Shown here piece after piece: positions 52,680 to 64,000 of a stretch of 64,000 bases of DNA. The DNA is from Lagopus muta. Lineage: Eukaryota > Chordata > Aves > Galliformes > Phasianidae. Each line of letters starts with the position of its first letter. Positions within the stretch are counted from its first letter, which is position 1. The notes beneath the pieces were generated by a model that was not told where the DNA came from, made no database searches, and saw only the letters and a list, made by a program, of their open reading frames with translations. Both the position numbers and the translations under genes were made by a program. Location: NCBI RefSeq assembly GCF_023343835.1, contig NC_064439.1, forward strand, positions 21,089,433-21,153,432, read 5' to 3'.

Positions 52680-52978
52680 GAGGTGGGGGTTGGCCTCTTC
52701 TGCACAACTAGCAAAAGGACTAGAGGGAATGGCTTTAAGTTGCATCAGGCGAGGTTCAGGTTGGGTATTAGGAAAAAGTTCTTCCCTGAAAGAGTGGTCA
52801 GGTGCTGGAATGGGTTCCCCAGGGCGATGGTAGAGTCACCATCCCTGAAGGTGTTTGAGAAACATTTAGATGATGTACTCAGGGACATGGTTTAATGGGC
52901 AATATTGATGGTAGGTGGATGGCTTGACTGGATGATCTTAGATGTCCTGTCCAGCCTTAATGGTTCTATGATTCTATA
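52680..52978 (+). mobile_element. CR1 LINE 3' fragment with ORF2 tail
   Basis: Sense-oriented CR1: GAGGTGGGGGTTGGCCTCTTC, AGGAAAAAGTTCTTCCCTGAAAG, AGTGGTCAGGTGCTGGAATGG, ending GGTTCTATGATTCTAT. Translation of 52605-52895 includes [19 protein letters not shown] and a terminal [13 protein letters not shown], the conserved C-terminal tail of avian CR1 ORF2. The frame is open here only by chance survival. Confidence 0.93.
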
Positions 52979-55782
52979 CACACCTCTAAGCTGGGCTATG
53001 AAGGCACTCCTTGTCTGCTGTGATGTGGCGATTTAAACTGAACTATCCGTACCTGAAACTTTGAAGGGTGGTAACATATACGTGATGGCCAATAACTCTT
53101 AAATTGCCATTCCTGAGCAAAATATTTGACCCTAATGCTCCCTGGGACAAATGCTACATGTCAGTAGAGAGCCATAAGGAATTTATTTAAGTTTAAAAGG
53201 AGTATTTTTAAAAAAATAATCACCTAGAGCCCCCATATGGTATTCCAGGTGCCAGTTTGACCTCTGGCATACATTTGAAGAGCCTTGCTGTCATACACTG
53301 TGTGTCTGAGGACGTTGTGTGGTCATTCTGGTTGCTCTGGGCTACACACGGCTTTGTGTCTGCAGAGAAGCCCTCATGGTCAAAACTGTACTTCTGATGT
53401 CTTCAATGTGGAGCAGGGTCCCCTCTAGCAGGGCAGGATTTGAAGCTGAGAATTTTGTTTAGAAAAATCTTTACTCAGAACTCAGCGCAATGCAAATGCA
53501 TATTTCCAAAACATATGGTGAATTGGCAGCTAACTAAACAACTGCAAAAACAGTACTAAACACTGTTTAAAAACAGAAAACAATGCCATTATTTTAAATT
53601 AATTATTGTAATGGTTATTATTACATATGTTTTTTTTTAATTTCTTCTTTACTTTCTTAAATCAAGGGACAGGCCTTAATTCAGTGACCTGATTTTTTAA
53701 ATGTTTGGAAGTATCCAGAGTTTGGAAGTAAGTGCAATTACTCTATCTTCAAATTACTTGAAAAATACAGTTTATGGGTAATGAAAACCTTAATGAAGCT
53801 AGTGGAGTGGGTGTATGTATTTTGACTGCTACATTTGCATCATAATGATGTTGTTGAAGGAAAGGAATATACATAAAATGAGTACCCACCATTACTGTTT
53901 ATAAGATTAGGTTTCAAGGAAGCCTTCCTTTGGGGCTGTGTAAGTCTTACAAGCAAGACAAGTAGTACTAAATGCATGAAGCCACCTAAAACTTGTCATT
54001 TCTGTGCTTGCTCGTTGTGGTATTCCTTTCGTGTTGGAGGCCATTGGCAGGATGACAGCAGACTGCATCTACCATTAAGCTGGTCTGCTCTGGTCCTGTT
54101 AGCTATATGAACCTTCCATATAGCTGACTGAGTCAGAGCAGAAAATGTTGATATACTGAAGTTGTTACTGCAATGGCTAAGTACATTTATAGGGAGATTA
54201 TGATATAAGAGGTCTGATTTATAGAGATCTATGTGCTCATCAGAGAGCAATAATGGAAACACTTTCACCAGACTTGAGAGTTAAACAGAAATGCTGACAG
54301 TCTTAACTTTAACAGTCTGAAGAGACCTACTAAAATATTATGTGTTTCTGATGTTTTCAAAGGGTTGATACTAACTCTAAAAAATCAATCTTTAATTCTT
54401 CATCTCAAGGAAATTCCTTATCATATCAATTAGAATCAAAATAATTTTTCATGTTCCTAGAAGCAGTCTTTACTTTTGTGATGAAAACATGGGTTAAATG
54501 TGGCTTGCTTACCATTAACACTTAGAAAGGTAAATGTTTAGGAGCAGCTTTTTTCTGGGAGAAACTAACTTTGACTCTGTGCATATTTATACTACATATG
54601 ATGAAAGGTTTACACCTAGGTACTGCTCACTGCATACTGCATGTAATGTACACAGATGACTGCGCTATGTTGAAGTAAGACAAGGTTCCATAATGCCAGT
54701 AACCTCAGACAGCTTGAGTTAGAGTAACTGCATGGGCAAAGGCAACTCAGATTTCTAGGGCAGCTGCTTATAAAGTTGTAGTGAAGTCATATATATATTA
54801 ATTGAAGACTTTCTCCTTGCAAGTCACTGAAGTATAAGTGAAGGCCTGTTCTATCAACAGATGGAAATGAAATACCACACATTTATTTCCTCTAGTGTTC
54901 ATTTTGACTGTGACACATATTTGTAATTTTAGACTTTAAGGGGAGGCAAGATTAGGATTATTTTGAAAGTACCCTATTTACTTTTTGCCCTCTATTATAT
55001 GCCTTTTAGACAAGTGCAAGGTAAGGCTTTATACATGCGGCCCAATTTTCAGAACCAGTGAGCACTGTAGATTCCTGAGATAACATCTGGAGCTGTATCT
55101 CTTAACATCTCTGAAAAATCAGGCCTTCAGACATTACTGCTTCATTTCCCCAAGCAAATTGTCTCAGTACCTGACAAAATGAATGAGAAATGTGGTGTGC
55201 TGCAGTTCAATTTGTACTAACATTTATATCTTCTGAATGTCAGGATGGCTTTTTAAATGTTTCCTCATAAAACTAAGTCCACTGTCAATACTATTCCTTG
55301 CTCTGATTAGAGGATGTACCCTACAGCTTAATAAAATTCCAAACCAAGAAGGTAGCTGCCGACATTGCAAAAGAGAATACATGAAACCAGTTCAGTCTTT
55401 CTCTGAGTGAAAGAAAAGGCATTTAGTCTCTATCTCTGTAGGTGAGAGCTCTTTTCCCTTTCTCTTTGATATGCCAAATAGTGTTTCACAACGTATATAG
55501 GTCTTCCCTCTAACCATTTGTGGAGAGCAAAGAGTAGATGGAGATTCCCTTGCTAAATCTTTCTGATGCTTGAGTGGGCAATTTTCCTAATTTCTACAAT
55601 TTGTCTTTCTTCTTCTTCATATCATGTCTTCTGACTGATATACCACGGTGGCTTTTGTTTGTCATGAGAAAGAGGTAATGTTGTTTCTGTAACTTATAAG
55701 AGTTGGGGTTTTTCAGGAGATCAGATTCAGTGTGAAACACTACAGGTGATGTCAGGCTCTCTTTGTGTCTTGTGTCTTTTCA
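52979..55782. other. Intron 1, nothing recognised
   Basis: AT-rich single-copy-looking DNA between two CR1 copies of the same subfamily. Confidence 0.55.
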
Positions 55783-56029
55783 AGCTACAGCAGGGGAGAT
55801 TCAGGCTGGACATTAGGAAGTATTACTTTTCAGAAAGGGTGGTCAGGCACTGGAATGGACTGCCCAGGGAGGTGGTGGAATCACCGACCCTGGGGGTGTT
55901 CAAGGAAAGGCTGGATGTTGTGTTGAGGGACATGGTTTAGTGGGAGCTATTGGGAATAGGTGAATGGTTGGACTGGATGATCTTTTAGGTCTTTTCCAAC
56001 CTTGGTGATTCTATGATTCTATGATTCTA
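55783..56029 (+). mobile_element. CR1 LINE 3' fragment with ORF2 tail
   Basis: Sense-oriented CR1 of the same subfamily as the copy at 52.68 kb: GGGAGATTCAGGCTGGACATT, GGTGGTCAGGCACTGGAATGG, and three ATGATTCT-type terminal repeats. Translation contains [21 protein letters not shown], followed by [14 protein letters not shown], the ORF2 C-terminal tail. It is relatively little decayed. Confidence 0.94.
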
Positions 56030-59000
56030 AAGACTGTGATTCCCTGATAGAGTATGAAAAGACCTGAATTCTGCATTCTGCTGAAGTCAGTGCCACCCAT
56101 GCAGCTATGTATTTACTTATACAGTCCTTAAGTCAAGAGGAAAAGAAAATTAATGTAAAGTATCTTTTTGTGAAAGATCAGAATTTTCTTGTTTTCTTAC
56201 TTGTGCTTGCTTTCACAGTGACTTTACTGCACAGAAAAATGATTCCAGGGTGACATAACCTTTTATCTGTCTGGAAGCTTTACTTGGAACTTGATGGGAA
56301 AGATGGTTTTGTGTTGGCAACTCTAAGTCTGGATATCATCCCAAGTATTCAGAGCTTTTGGTACAGAGAGAATTGAATGCCATGATTTAACCATGTCCCT
56401 AGCCTGGGATGGTCTCACACTGAAACACTGTGTGCTGCGTATTGCTGTCAGTCTGCAATTGTCCAACTGCAGCCTGGAAAACAGGTTTCCTTCTTTCATT
56501 AAGCAATCAGTGTTACAGCTGTTTCTACTCTCTCTCATTCTTTCAGGTGTGCATTTTCTTTCATGGTAACCTTACCTGTCAAAAGTCTCTGGCTTCTCAT
56601 TCACCAAGTTACTTCCTCTGCCAGCTCTGAGACCCTCTTGAGAATATTTCCAGTGCTCCTATAAGTACCAGTAATATTGTCATTGCTTCTGATGTTGCTT
56701 CTGCACTGCACTACATTTTAGCTCCAGGGTATTCAGAGTATTACATTTAAACGATTTGCAAAGAATCAGGCACACTTTGACGCTGCACAAATTATCATTC
56801 CTGTGGTAAATGCCACCTTGTTCTGCTTAGCTGCTCTTTTCCTTTATTCCTTCCCATGAATGATATATTAACTATATGCTAAGCATCGTAAAATAACTCC
56901 TGTAATTTGTGACTTTCAGTTTGTAATATACATACTGTCAGGCTTGTATCCAGAAATAGACACATATGTTTTTATATGCACATATATGAAGATTTATTCC
57001 ACCTTTTGAAAGTATAATTTTGTATTAGAGCTGCTCAGTTATTGGAGAGCCCTATAAATACAAAATTTTTAACTTAGGGGATAAAGAAGTAAAATTGAGG
57101 TACCTGTCTGTCACATCTCATGAGGCATAATGTTTATTGATAATGGCTTCAAAATGAATGGCTGCACAGAAAGATTTGGTCCTATAAAATGGGATTACAT
57201 TTGAAAGTATCAATAATATTCCTCTCTGCAGACGGTCAAAAGCTTTACTTGGAGTTTTTTTTCTTCAGGTACCATTCATGGTATTGAAATGTATGCTGCA
57301 AACAGCAACATACTGGAAGTAGGAAAAGGACAGATTGCTAAAAAGGAATTTAGAAACACTGTCCAACTATACTGGGAGATTTTAGGAAAGTTGAAGCTCG
57401 GCTGGAACAGAACTTGTCAACATCAGCGAGTAGACCTAGCACTGTATTGCAAGTAAGGGACTCAATGAGGACAACTACTGGCAGATCCTGAGAATGTCCA
57501 AATGCTTCAGAAGCTGGTACACCTGCCAAGGAAGTTTATATACAAAAAAAGCTTTGAATTTTGAAATCTACTATAATGGACCATGCAGAATGTTAGCATT
57601 CAAAATATCTTTAGCTTGAATGTTTATTATAACAATGACAAAATGGAAGGGTCACAGGAAGAGAGACAGCTGAATGTTCACGCACTATATGCTATGTATT
57701 TCTGAACTGTCCAACCAGACAGCAAAAGGGACTTCCTTCTGCATAAACACCTTTTCCCCATTTTGAGCTAGGTTCACAATATGATCTTTAACATATTCTC
57801 CTACTTTGTGTTCAATCAAATGAGCTGCTCAAGTAAACGTGTGTTCCTGTTATCTCTGGTGCTTAGCAATGTCCTTGGTGTTTTAAGGAGTATTGGAATG
57901 GTTAGCATGTAGGTAGGTCCTCCTACAAGCCTGAGTAAGTCCACTCAGGACAAAGGATGGGAATACTGAGAGTAGGCATAATTGTGGAGTTTAGAGAGTT
58001 GTGACTTTTGTTCTTTACTAGAGGTCACAGATTCAATCCTAGGTTTTCTGATAAAGACTTTTAGCTGCAAATACACAGGAGAGTAACTAGAGCCTACAAT
58101 GTAAATCAGATACAAATGATTCAGCTTAGACACATATAATAGAAGTACAGGGTTAAAATCCACTTCACAGGAGTAGTGAGCTCAGAAAAGATTGTGTTGA
58201 AAAGACAGATCATTTGCAACACAAAAGAAAGAAAAGATTTTCAAATGTAAGAGAAAGTGCTGGGAAAAAAAGCGTTAAAATCACAGCTTAAGGAAGAAAA
58301 AAGAAAAAAAGATATTAGGAATACATGAAAATGTAAAAATAGCAGGAGAAAAAGTGATTTTGGGAGGAGGAGGGCTACTGCAGGAAGTGCTGCAATTAAG
58401 AAATTCACTTCATATATGTATCGGTAGTGTTTTCTAATTTGGATGAAGAGCTCACTGAGCTTGCTGTTAAGTGTGAGTTTTTTACTGAGTTTTCAATAGC
58501 AAAGGACAATTTTTTTCTGTTTGTATGGATAAGACTTTGAGGATCTGTCATTTGGAAAGTCCTTTGAAAGAAGGGTTTTGTTTACAAGATCTGTGACAAT
58601 ATTTGCTTTAAAACTTGGAACTGAAATCCAGCATGGCAAATCTTAGGAAAAAAATATCACCTCTTGGGTTGGGTATTTTTTTTTTAGTTTAATTTACTTT
58701 TGTTTTGTTTTTGTAATGGCACCCATTAAAAAAATAAATTTTAATGACTGAATGTTCTTAAAAGTTAAAAGAGCCTACTCTTGTGATAGTATTGTAGTTT
58801 GCATAGGAGTCATAAATAACTTATGCACCTTACAGCCTAGCTTTTTTGTCTGACACCTATTCAGTAGTAAGTATGAAAAATTACTTACACACAAAGGCTT
58901 TCTGATCCCTGGGAGTACAGGCTAAAGCTGAAGCCATTCATTTTTCAGAAATTTTAAACTGACTACTTGGTTATTACCAGTGGTGCTTTGTCAGGAAGGC

Positions 59001-61477
59001 TTTTTGCATGACAAGTCTCACCATGTTTGTTACTTTTCTGCTTCTACAGGGCTTTTTAGCACCTGCAGTTCTGGGTTGATGCTGGAAACTAATGAAGTAA
59101 AGTATTCGGGGAAAAAAAATCTTTCTGATCTTGCTTCATCTTTTGCTTCTTGTTTGGCAGAGAAAGTTATTTCTGTGGTCAAAACATTAGTCTTCTCTTC
59201 AGTTTTGACCTAAACTATTACAAAAATGAAATAGTACAAAGTTGAGCAGATAAGCAGATATAATACTTAGTATGTTCAATTCTTTAGCTCTTTGGTAAAG
59301 AGTTGTATAATTTCAAAACCCATTGGCCATGGATGATACCTTAAGAAACAAAGAGGATATCTTTTAGGCTCCTTTCATTGAGGCCTTACAAAGGTCTCCA
59401 GAAAACTTATATTGCTCTGCAGCTCAGAAAGCATATTAAAAATATGTTCTTTCTAATAACAAAGTTTGTATTACGTAGTTTACTTTTTCTCCACTCCTTA
59501 AAATATTACCTTCCATTTGATTGGTTTTCCCACTTTGTAATTAGTCTTAGAATAAAAAAGAAAAAGCCAGATATTAGTTTTCCAGAATTACTTTTCTTAC
59601 TATTTTAATTGTTGCATTGATCCCTTTGAAAAGTGATTATTTAGTGAACTTGGCAATAATTTCTGATAAGCTTTACTTATAAAATACTTTATGTGGCATA
59701 ATTTCCCTTGATTTCAAGAACAGTATATTAAGTCGAATCCATTTTAAAACAGCGCTGGTGCTGTGTGGTACTCTATTGACTAGTGCTGTACATTTTGTAT
59801 TCATAGTTTGGTTCAGAAGAGGTTAGAAATAAAATATTTCAGTAATCTGTTAAGTAACTGATGGATGACAGAGTTTAATTTGAGTTCTGTTTGAGGAAGC
59901 GGTGAAAAACAAGTGACCCAGTGTGCCTTAACGTTGTTCCTCATCATGATGAAAAAATATCTTTTTTTAAATTTTAATATTTTTCCCCCAATTTTGGCTG
60001 TTTGAATAAGATGTCTTATCCCTAAGTTTTGATTAATTGTTAGTAGTAAAATTGTCAATTTAAAGTTTTAAATGCTATACTATTCCTTTATTCAAGGACA
60101 AGCAGGTAGTGATGGGCTTTTTGTGTTGTTTTTTTTTTGTTTGTTTGTTTGCTTGCTTTTTTTTTTTTTTCTGCTTTTCAACTCTTATGACTAAGTGTAG
60201 TACTGTAGATCACTGGTCTTCACCAAGAGCTTTCTTAACCTTGTACTTTTTAATGCCACCCATGGCACACGTTTTAAAGAAGGAGAAAAAAATCAGAATT
60301 CCATAGAGGTATTTCTGAACTGTTAGCAAAATACCAAAATAGATGTTTTCAGTCTAACTACATCACTGCTTGATTTTTATCTGTAAGAATGACTGTCATT
60401 GCTTTTTTCTTTTTATGTAGAAAGTACACAACAATATAAAATAAATACATATAAGATACCAAAGTATGAGTTCTATTTGAGATGTGGAGGAAGGTACACA
60501 AAATATTAACTTTTAAAAAAATATCTCTTCCAGTGCACACAATTTTTTTTTTTTTGTATCACCATAATTACTGAGCAATACCAAAGATGTCTATTTCACT
60601 GAAGTGCAAGCAAGATGTGATTCCAGCAATTCTGAGGAAAATGATGAAGATAAATTAGACAACTCTGAAAATCGTTTTTCATTCACTTACTGATACTGCA
60701 ATTCATTCTTTAAAGTTTATTCTAGCAAATGAACACTTTCATATCTCAGTTTGGCTCCATCTCCTTAATCTTTTTAAATATTACCCCAGTGGCAATATAT
60801 GGAAGAAATAATTACATGAAAACAGATTCTGCAGTAGTATTATAAAACGCCATGTTAAAATTTGTATTAATACAAAGCAATACAGCATAGCTAAGAAATA
60901 AAAAACACTGGACATACATAAAAACATGTTTTTTTGAGAGGTAAGAATATTAACATATCTTTAAAAGTCATTTACTTTCTTCACATTCCAGACAGTGCTA
61001 ACTTGGTAATTTTTAGGACTGGATAGTGAAGAAATTCAGTGCTTTCCATCACTTTTCATACAGGTCTTTGTAAATATTAGCTAGATACTTCATGTAGGAT
61101 TCTTTAATATAAAAAGAAAAAAAAAAAAAAACAACAAAAAAACCCCCACAGTTTCTAAGTAGAAAACTAAGGGTGAAAAATTAATGGTCTTAAGTGTTTA
61201 GAATTAATTATTTTGTAGAACAGCTGTAATTTTTTCTTAGTACAAGAAGAAATAAGAGGTCCATTTAAGCTTCTAAGATGTAAGGCTGAACAGAAACCTC
61301 AGTAAGTTTAAATAAACTTCACTTTAAAAATCATGACTAAATGTAAATGATACCAAAGCTCTAGTTCATGAAAACATACTTGAGATCTCTGTGCTCATTT
61401 TACTGATTCCTTTTTGAGATATTCCAACTCTGAAAACAACGTCATGGTTAGAATTTTTACCTGCAACTATAATGTGA
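56030..61477. other. Intron 1, low-complexity tracts only
   Basis: AT-rich, with poly-A/T tracts at about 58677, 60127, 60541 and 61110. No coding or element feature was supported. Confidence 0.55.
60127..60170 (+). repeat. T-rich (TTTG)n low-complexity tract
   Basis: T-runs around GTTTGTTTGTTTGCTTGC in intron 1. The frame starting at 60109 is an artefact of the tract. Confidence 0.85.
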
Positions 61478-61649
61478 CAGAGCAGGTTGCCCAAGGAGGC
61501 TTTGGACGCCTCATCCCTGGAGGCATTCAAGGCCAGACTGGCTCTGGGCAGCCTGGTCTGGTGGTTGGTGACCCTGCATGTAGCAGGGGGGTTGAAACTA
61601 GTTGATCATTGTGGTCCTTTTCAACATAGGTCATTCTATGATACTATGA
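61478..61649 (+). mobile_element. CR1 LINE 3' fragment
   Basis: Short sense CR1 end: GAGCAGGTTGCCCAAGGAGG, CATCCCTGGAGGCATTCAAGG, GGGGGGTTGAAACTAGTTGATC, ending TCATTCTATGATACTATG. Most similar in type to the copy at 1.4 kb (both share the GTGGTTGG...CCTGC/CTCTGCCC spacing). It is 5'-truncated. Confidence 0.92.
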
Positions 61650-64000
61650 AAAAAATATTCAACAAAAAACTTTTGAGTGCATAGGAAAAGATGTATGCTT
61701 ATAAACACATCACATGCGTTTACTTGTATTCAGGTACCACATGTGCCAAAAGCAAAATTGATTTCAGTAAGTCTGAAGGACAATTCTTGTAGCATGATAG
61801 AGGAACCAGCTCAATTTGATTTAATGCTTTTACTTTTTACGGCTGTAGGGACACCTGCCTTTTCTGTGTAGTTCTCAGTGCAGTGTTTGGTTAAAAATAA
61901 AATACAATAAATCCTTGAGGGCAGAGTTGTACACAGCATGGTGCAGAGGAGAATTTCAAAGGCAGATCCAGGTTTTGTGACTGTCGCTTTTGTATCCTTT
62001 GGTGGCAACATCACGCCTCTGGTGGCAAGTTAATTCTATTTTTGGCTTGTAGATTGTTCTTGCACAACATCTATATGTGCTTGGCAGTGTGATCCTGTTA
62101 GTAATTCTGTGGGTAATATGGCTTCTGTTTTGGCAGCACTTGTGTTCCCTCACCATGGGTCCTGTCTTTACTGGATATTATATAAACGCTGCTCTGATTT
62201 AGCCATGAGTTTGACACCATTGCTAATGCTCATGTAAGTTGAAGTATATATGGTAGAAATTAGAAGAAATATAAGAATATTGTACTTCTCTTGTTAAATT
62301 GGGGCAATTAAAGACAAAGAATATAACCTTTGTGGATTTTTTTTTTTTTTTTACTCTATCCTTTAAGAGATGAGTGAAAAAAAACATGTGCTTTGTTCTT
62401 TTGTGCGAGTTGTGCATAGGTACACTTGTAGTACTTCAGTTATATTTTTTCCAGAACTATGTAAGTAAGTGGAATTTTGCCTTTTTTGGACTTAGCTCTG
62501 CCAGCATGGTTGTACTTGATATTATGTAAATTAAACACCAGGTCTCTACATGATTTTATTTTATTTTATTTTTTGCATTAATGGCATGAAATTATGAGAA
62601 CTCTTAGGGAAAAAATGAAACGAAGCTCAATGCTAAAAGGCCAAATGAATAGGATAAAACATTGGCCCCGGCAAATGTGGAATTATTTAGTATACTCTGC
62701 TGCATAAGAAATTTGTCAAAGATTGTGATTTTTATCATTGGCAAAACATGCAAAATCGTAAATCCTTACTAGTGAGTCAGAATTATACTACTAGTTCAAA
62801 ATCTTTGAAGCAAAACAAGTAATCTGGAAGTTCAAGCTATATAAAAAGCTAAAATTTGTTATGAAACATCTCAAAATGGTGATACAGTTCATTGGAATGC
62901 AGATACATTGGAATAAAAGTCTGCAGAAAACCTTTTTCTTTGAACACTTAGGTATTAATAATTTTTTCACAGCTACTCGGCCACTGGTTCAAGGCATGTA
63001 GACACTAACATTTATTCTCTTTAGAAAAAGTACCAGAATAAAATCTGGCCTCCTGCTGACTTCATTCAGCAGAACTTCAACAGTTGCTTTTGGTTTCCAA
63101 TTTATAAGAAGCAGGTTGTAGGGAGTTCTCTTGTGTAGTTTATCTTGCTCATAGTATACAATCATTCACTTGAAATTTGCATCAATACAGTGTCTGTGAA
63201 ATATGAAGAAAGCGTAAAAAACAATCTTTCTTTGCTTCTACCTTATTATTAAGCTTCTGAGGCCAAGTGCACGTTCTGTTCAAATTTCAGTATAGGTTGA
63301 TAACAGCTTTCTCTTCAGAGATCTTGAAATAGCACTGTCTTGGTTTTTAATTTTTTTTGTCATCATTAATATGCGTTTAAACTCTGAACCAAACTTTTCC
63401 TGTTCCTTACTCCTTGTCTGTTAGACGTTGTCCTTGATTTACTTTGTCTCTCTGTCCATACATGGTAAGAAGGAAAAAAAAAAAAAAAAAAAAAAAGGTC
63501 AACAATCAATCAGTTGAAGAATTTGAAAGCATTGAGTTCCTTCAGATTTGTTTTTGTGCAGATGGAATAAAAACTTGTTGTGCCTTCATGATTAGCCCTC
63601 ATCCTTAGTCTAATTACAGTGTTGCTGGTATTGAAACCCACCGGCTATGTTCATTCAGATATCTGAATATCATTTATTCATGGTATACCTTGTCATACAG
63701 TGTAATGCCAATAGATTGTGACACCATTTTACAGAATAATATTTCTCTCTGTCATGGCAAAAATTCATATTTCATTAGCAGCCTTTCCACAATGATTTTT
63801 GTTCCAGACAGGCTTTCTATTTCAGTTATACTTATATAAGCTGCCTTTGGTTCTGTATCAGTAATTTTTATTCCTCCATTTTGTTGCCTTGACATTTCAG
63901 TAGTTCAGTTACTTCCTTTAGGAACTTGTGGATTTAGCCTTCTCTTAAACTATGTAGGCTAGATTGGCATATTTCTTTCTTTATCTGTGTTGATTGCATA
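61650..64000. other. Intron 1, window end
   Basis: AT-rich DNA with T-runs (62337-62352), a (TTTTA)n tract (62553-62574) and A23 (63474). ZNF804B exon 2 is not reached. Confidence 0.55.
63474..63496 (+). repeat. A23 homopolymer
   Basis: A run of 23 As in intron 1 near the window end. No adjoining element was recognised. Confidence 0.9.

Overview
The window looks like a piece of a galliform bird chromosome, probably chicken or a close relative. The evidence is nine fragments of the avian CR1 LINE family, two short derivatives of the Galluhop-type mariner transposon, LTRs with avian-style context, low gene density and one sharp CpG island in otherwise AT-rich DNA. There is no bacterial-style gene organisation, and nearly all open frames outside the island are chance frames or transposon remnants.

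The only gene I can name is the 5' end of ZNF804B on the + strand. Its first coding exon (25642-25749) encodes 36 residues starting [15 protein letters not shown]. That start matches the remembered ZNF804B N-terminus and is clearly distinct from the paralogue ZNF804A. The exon sits inside a CpG island (about 24.6-26.75 kb) that serves as promoter and 5' UTR. The 5' UTR carries three upstream ORFs, an in-frame upstream ATG that could add 64 residues, a palindromic E-box and GC boxes. Exon 2, which should carry the start of the C2H2 zinc finger, is not in the window, so 25750-64000 is read as the first part of a long first intron.

Layout. 1-24.6 kb is the upstream intergenic flank. It holds a CR1 copy (1.4 kb), a decayed cysteine-rich terminal-exon-like segment (2.94-3.49 kb), two related solo LTRs (4.1 and 4.8 kb), a mariner derivative (11.1 kb), and CR1 copies at 17.5 and 21.5 kb. 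24.6-26.75 kb is the CpG island with exon 1. 25.75-64 kb is intron 1. It holds CR1 copies at 28.5, 37.7, 43.0, 52.7, 55.8 and 61.5 kb, a second mariner derivative (34.6 kb), a third LTR of the same family (44.5 kb), a GC-rich candidate cassette exon (29.11-29.22 kb) and several simple repeats.

Points most worth checking: the LTR family with two perfect 5-bp target-site duplications and a conserved NF-E2/MARE-like site; the translational-control layout of the ZNF804B leader; the phase-compatible candidate cassette exon; and the unidentified cysteine-rich pseudo-exon. I see no evidence of a wholly new biological system. The window is mainly a vertebrate promoter, intron and repeat landscape.
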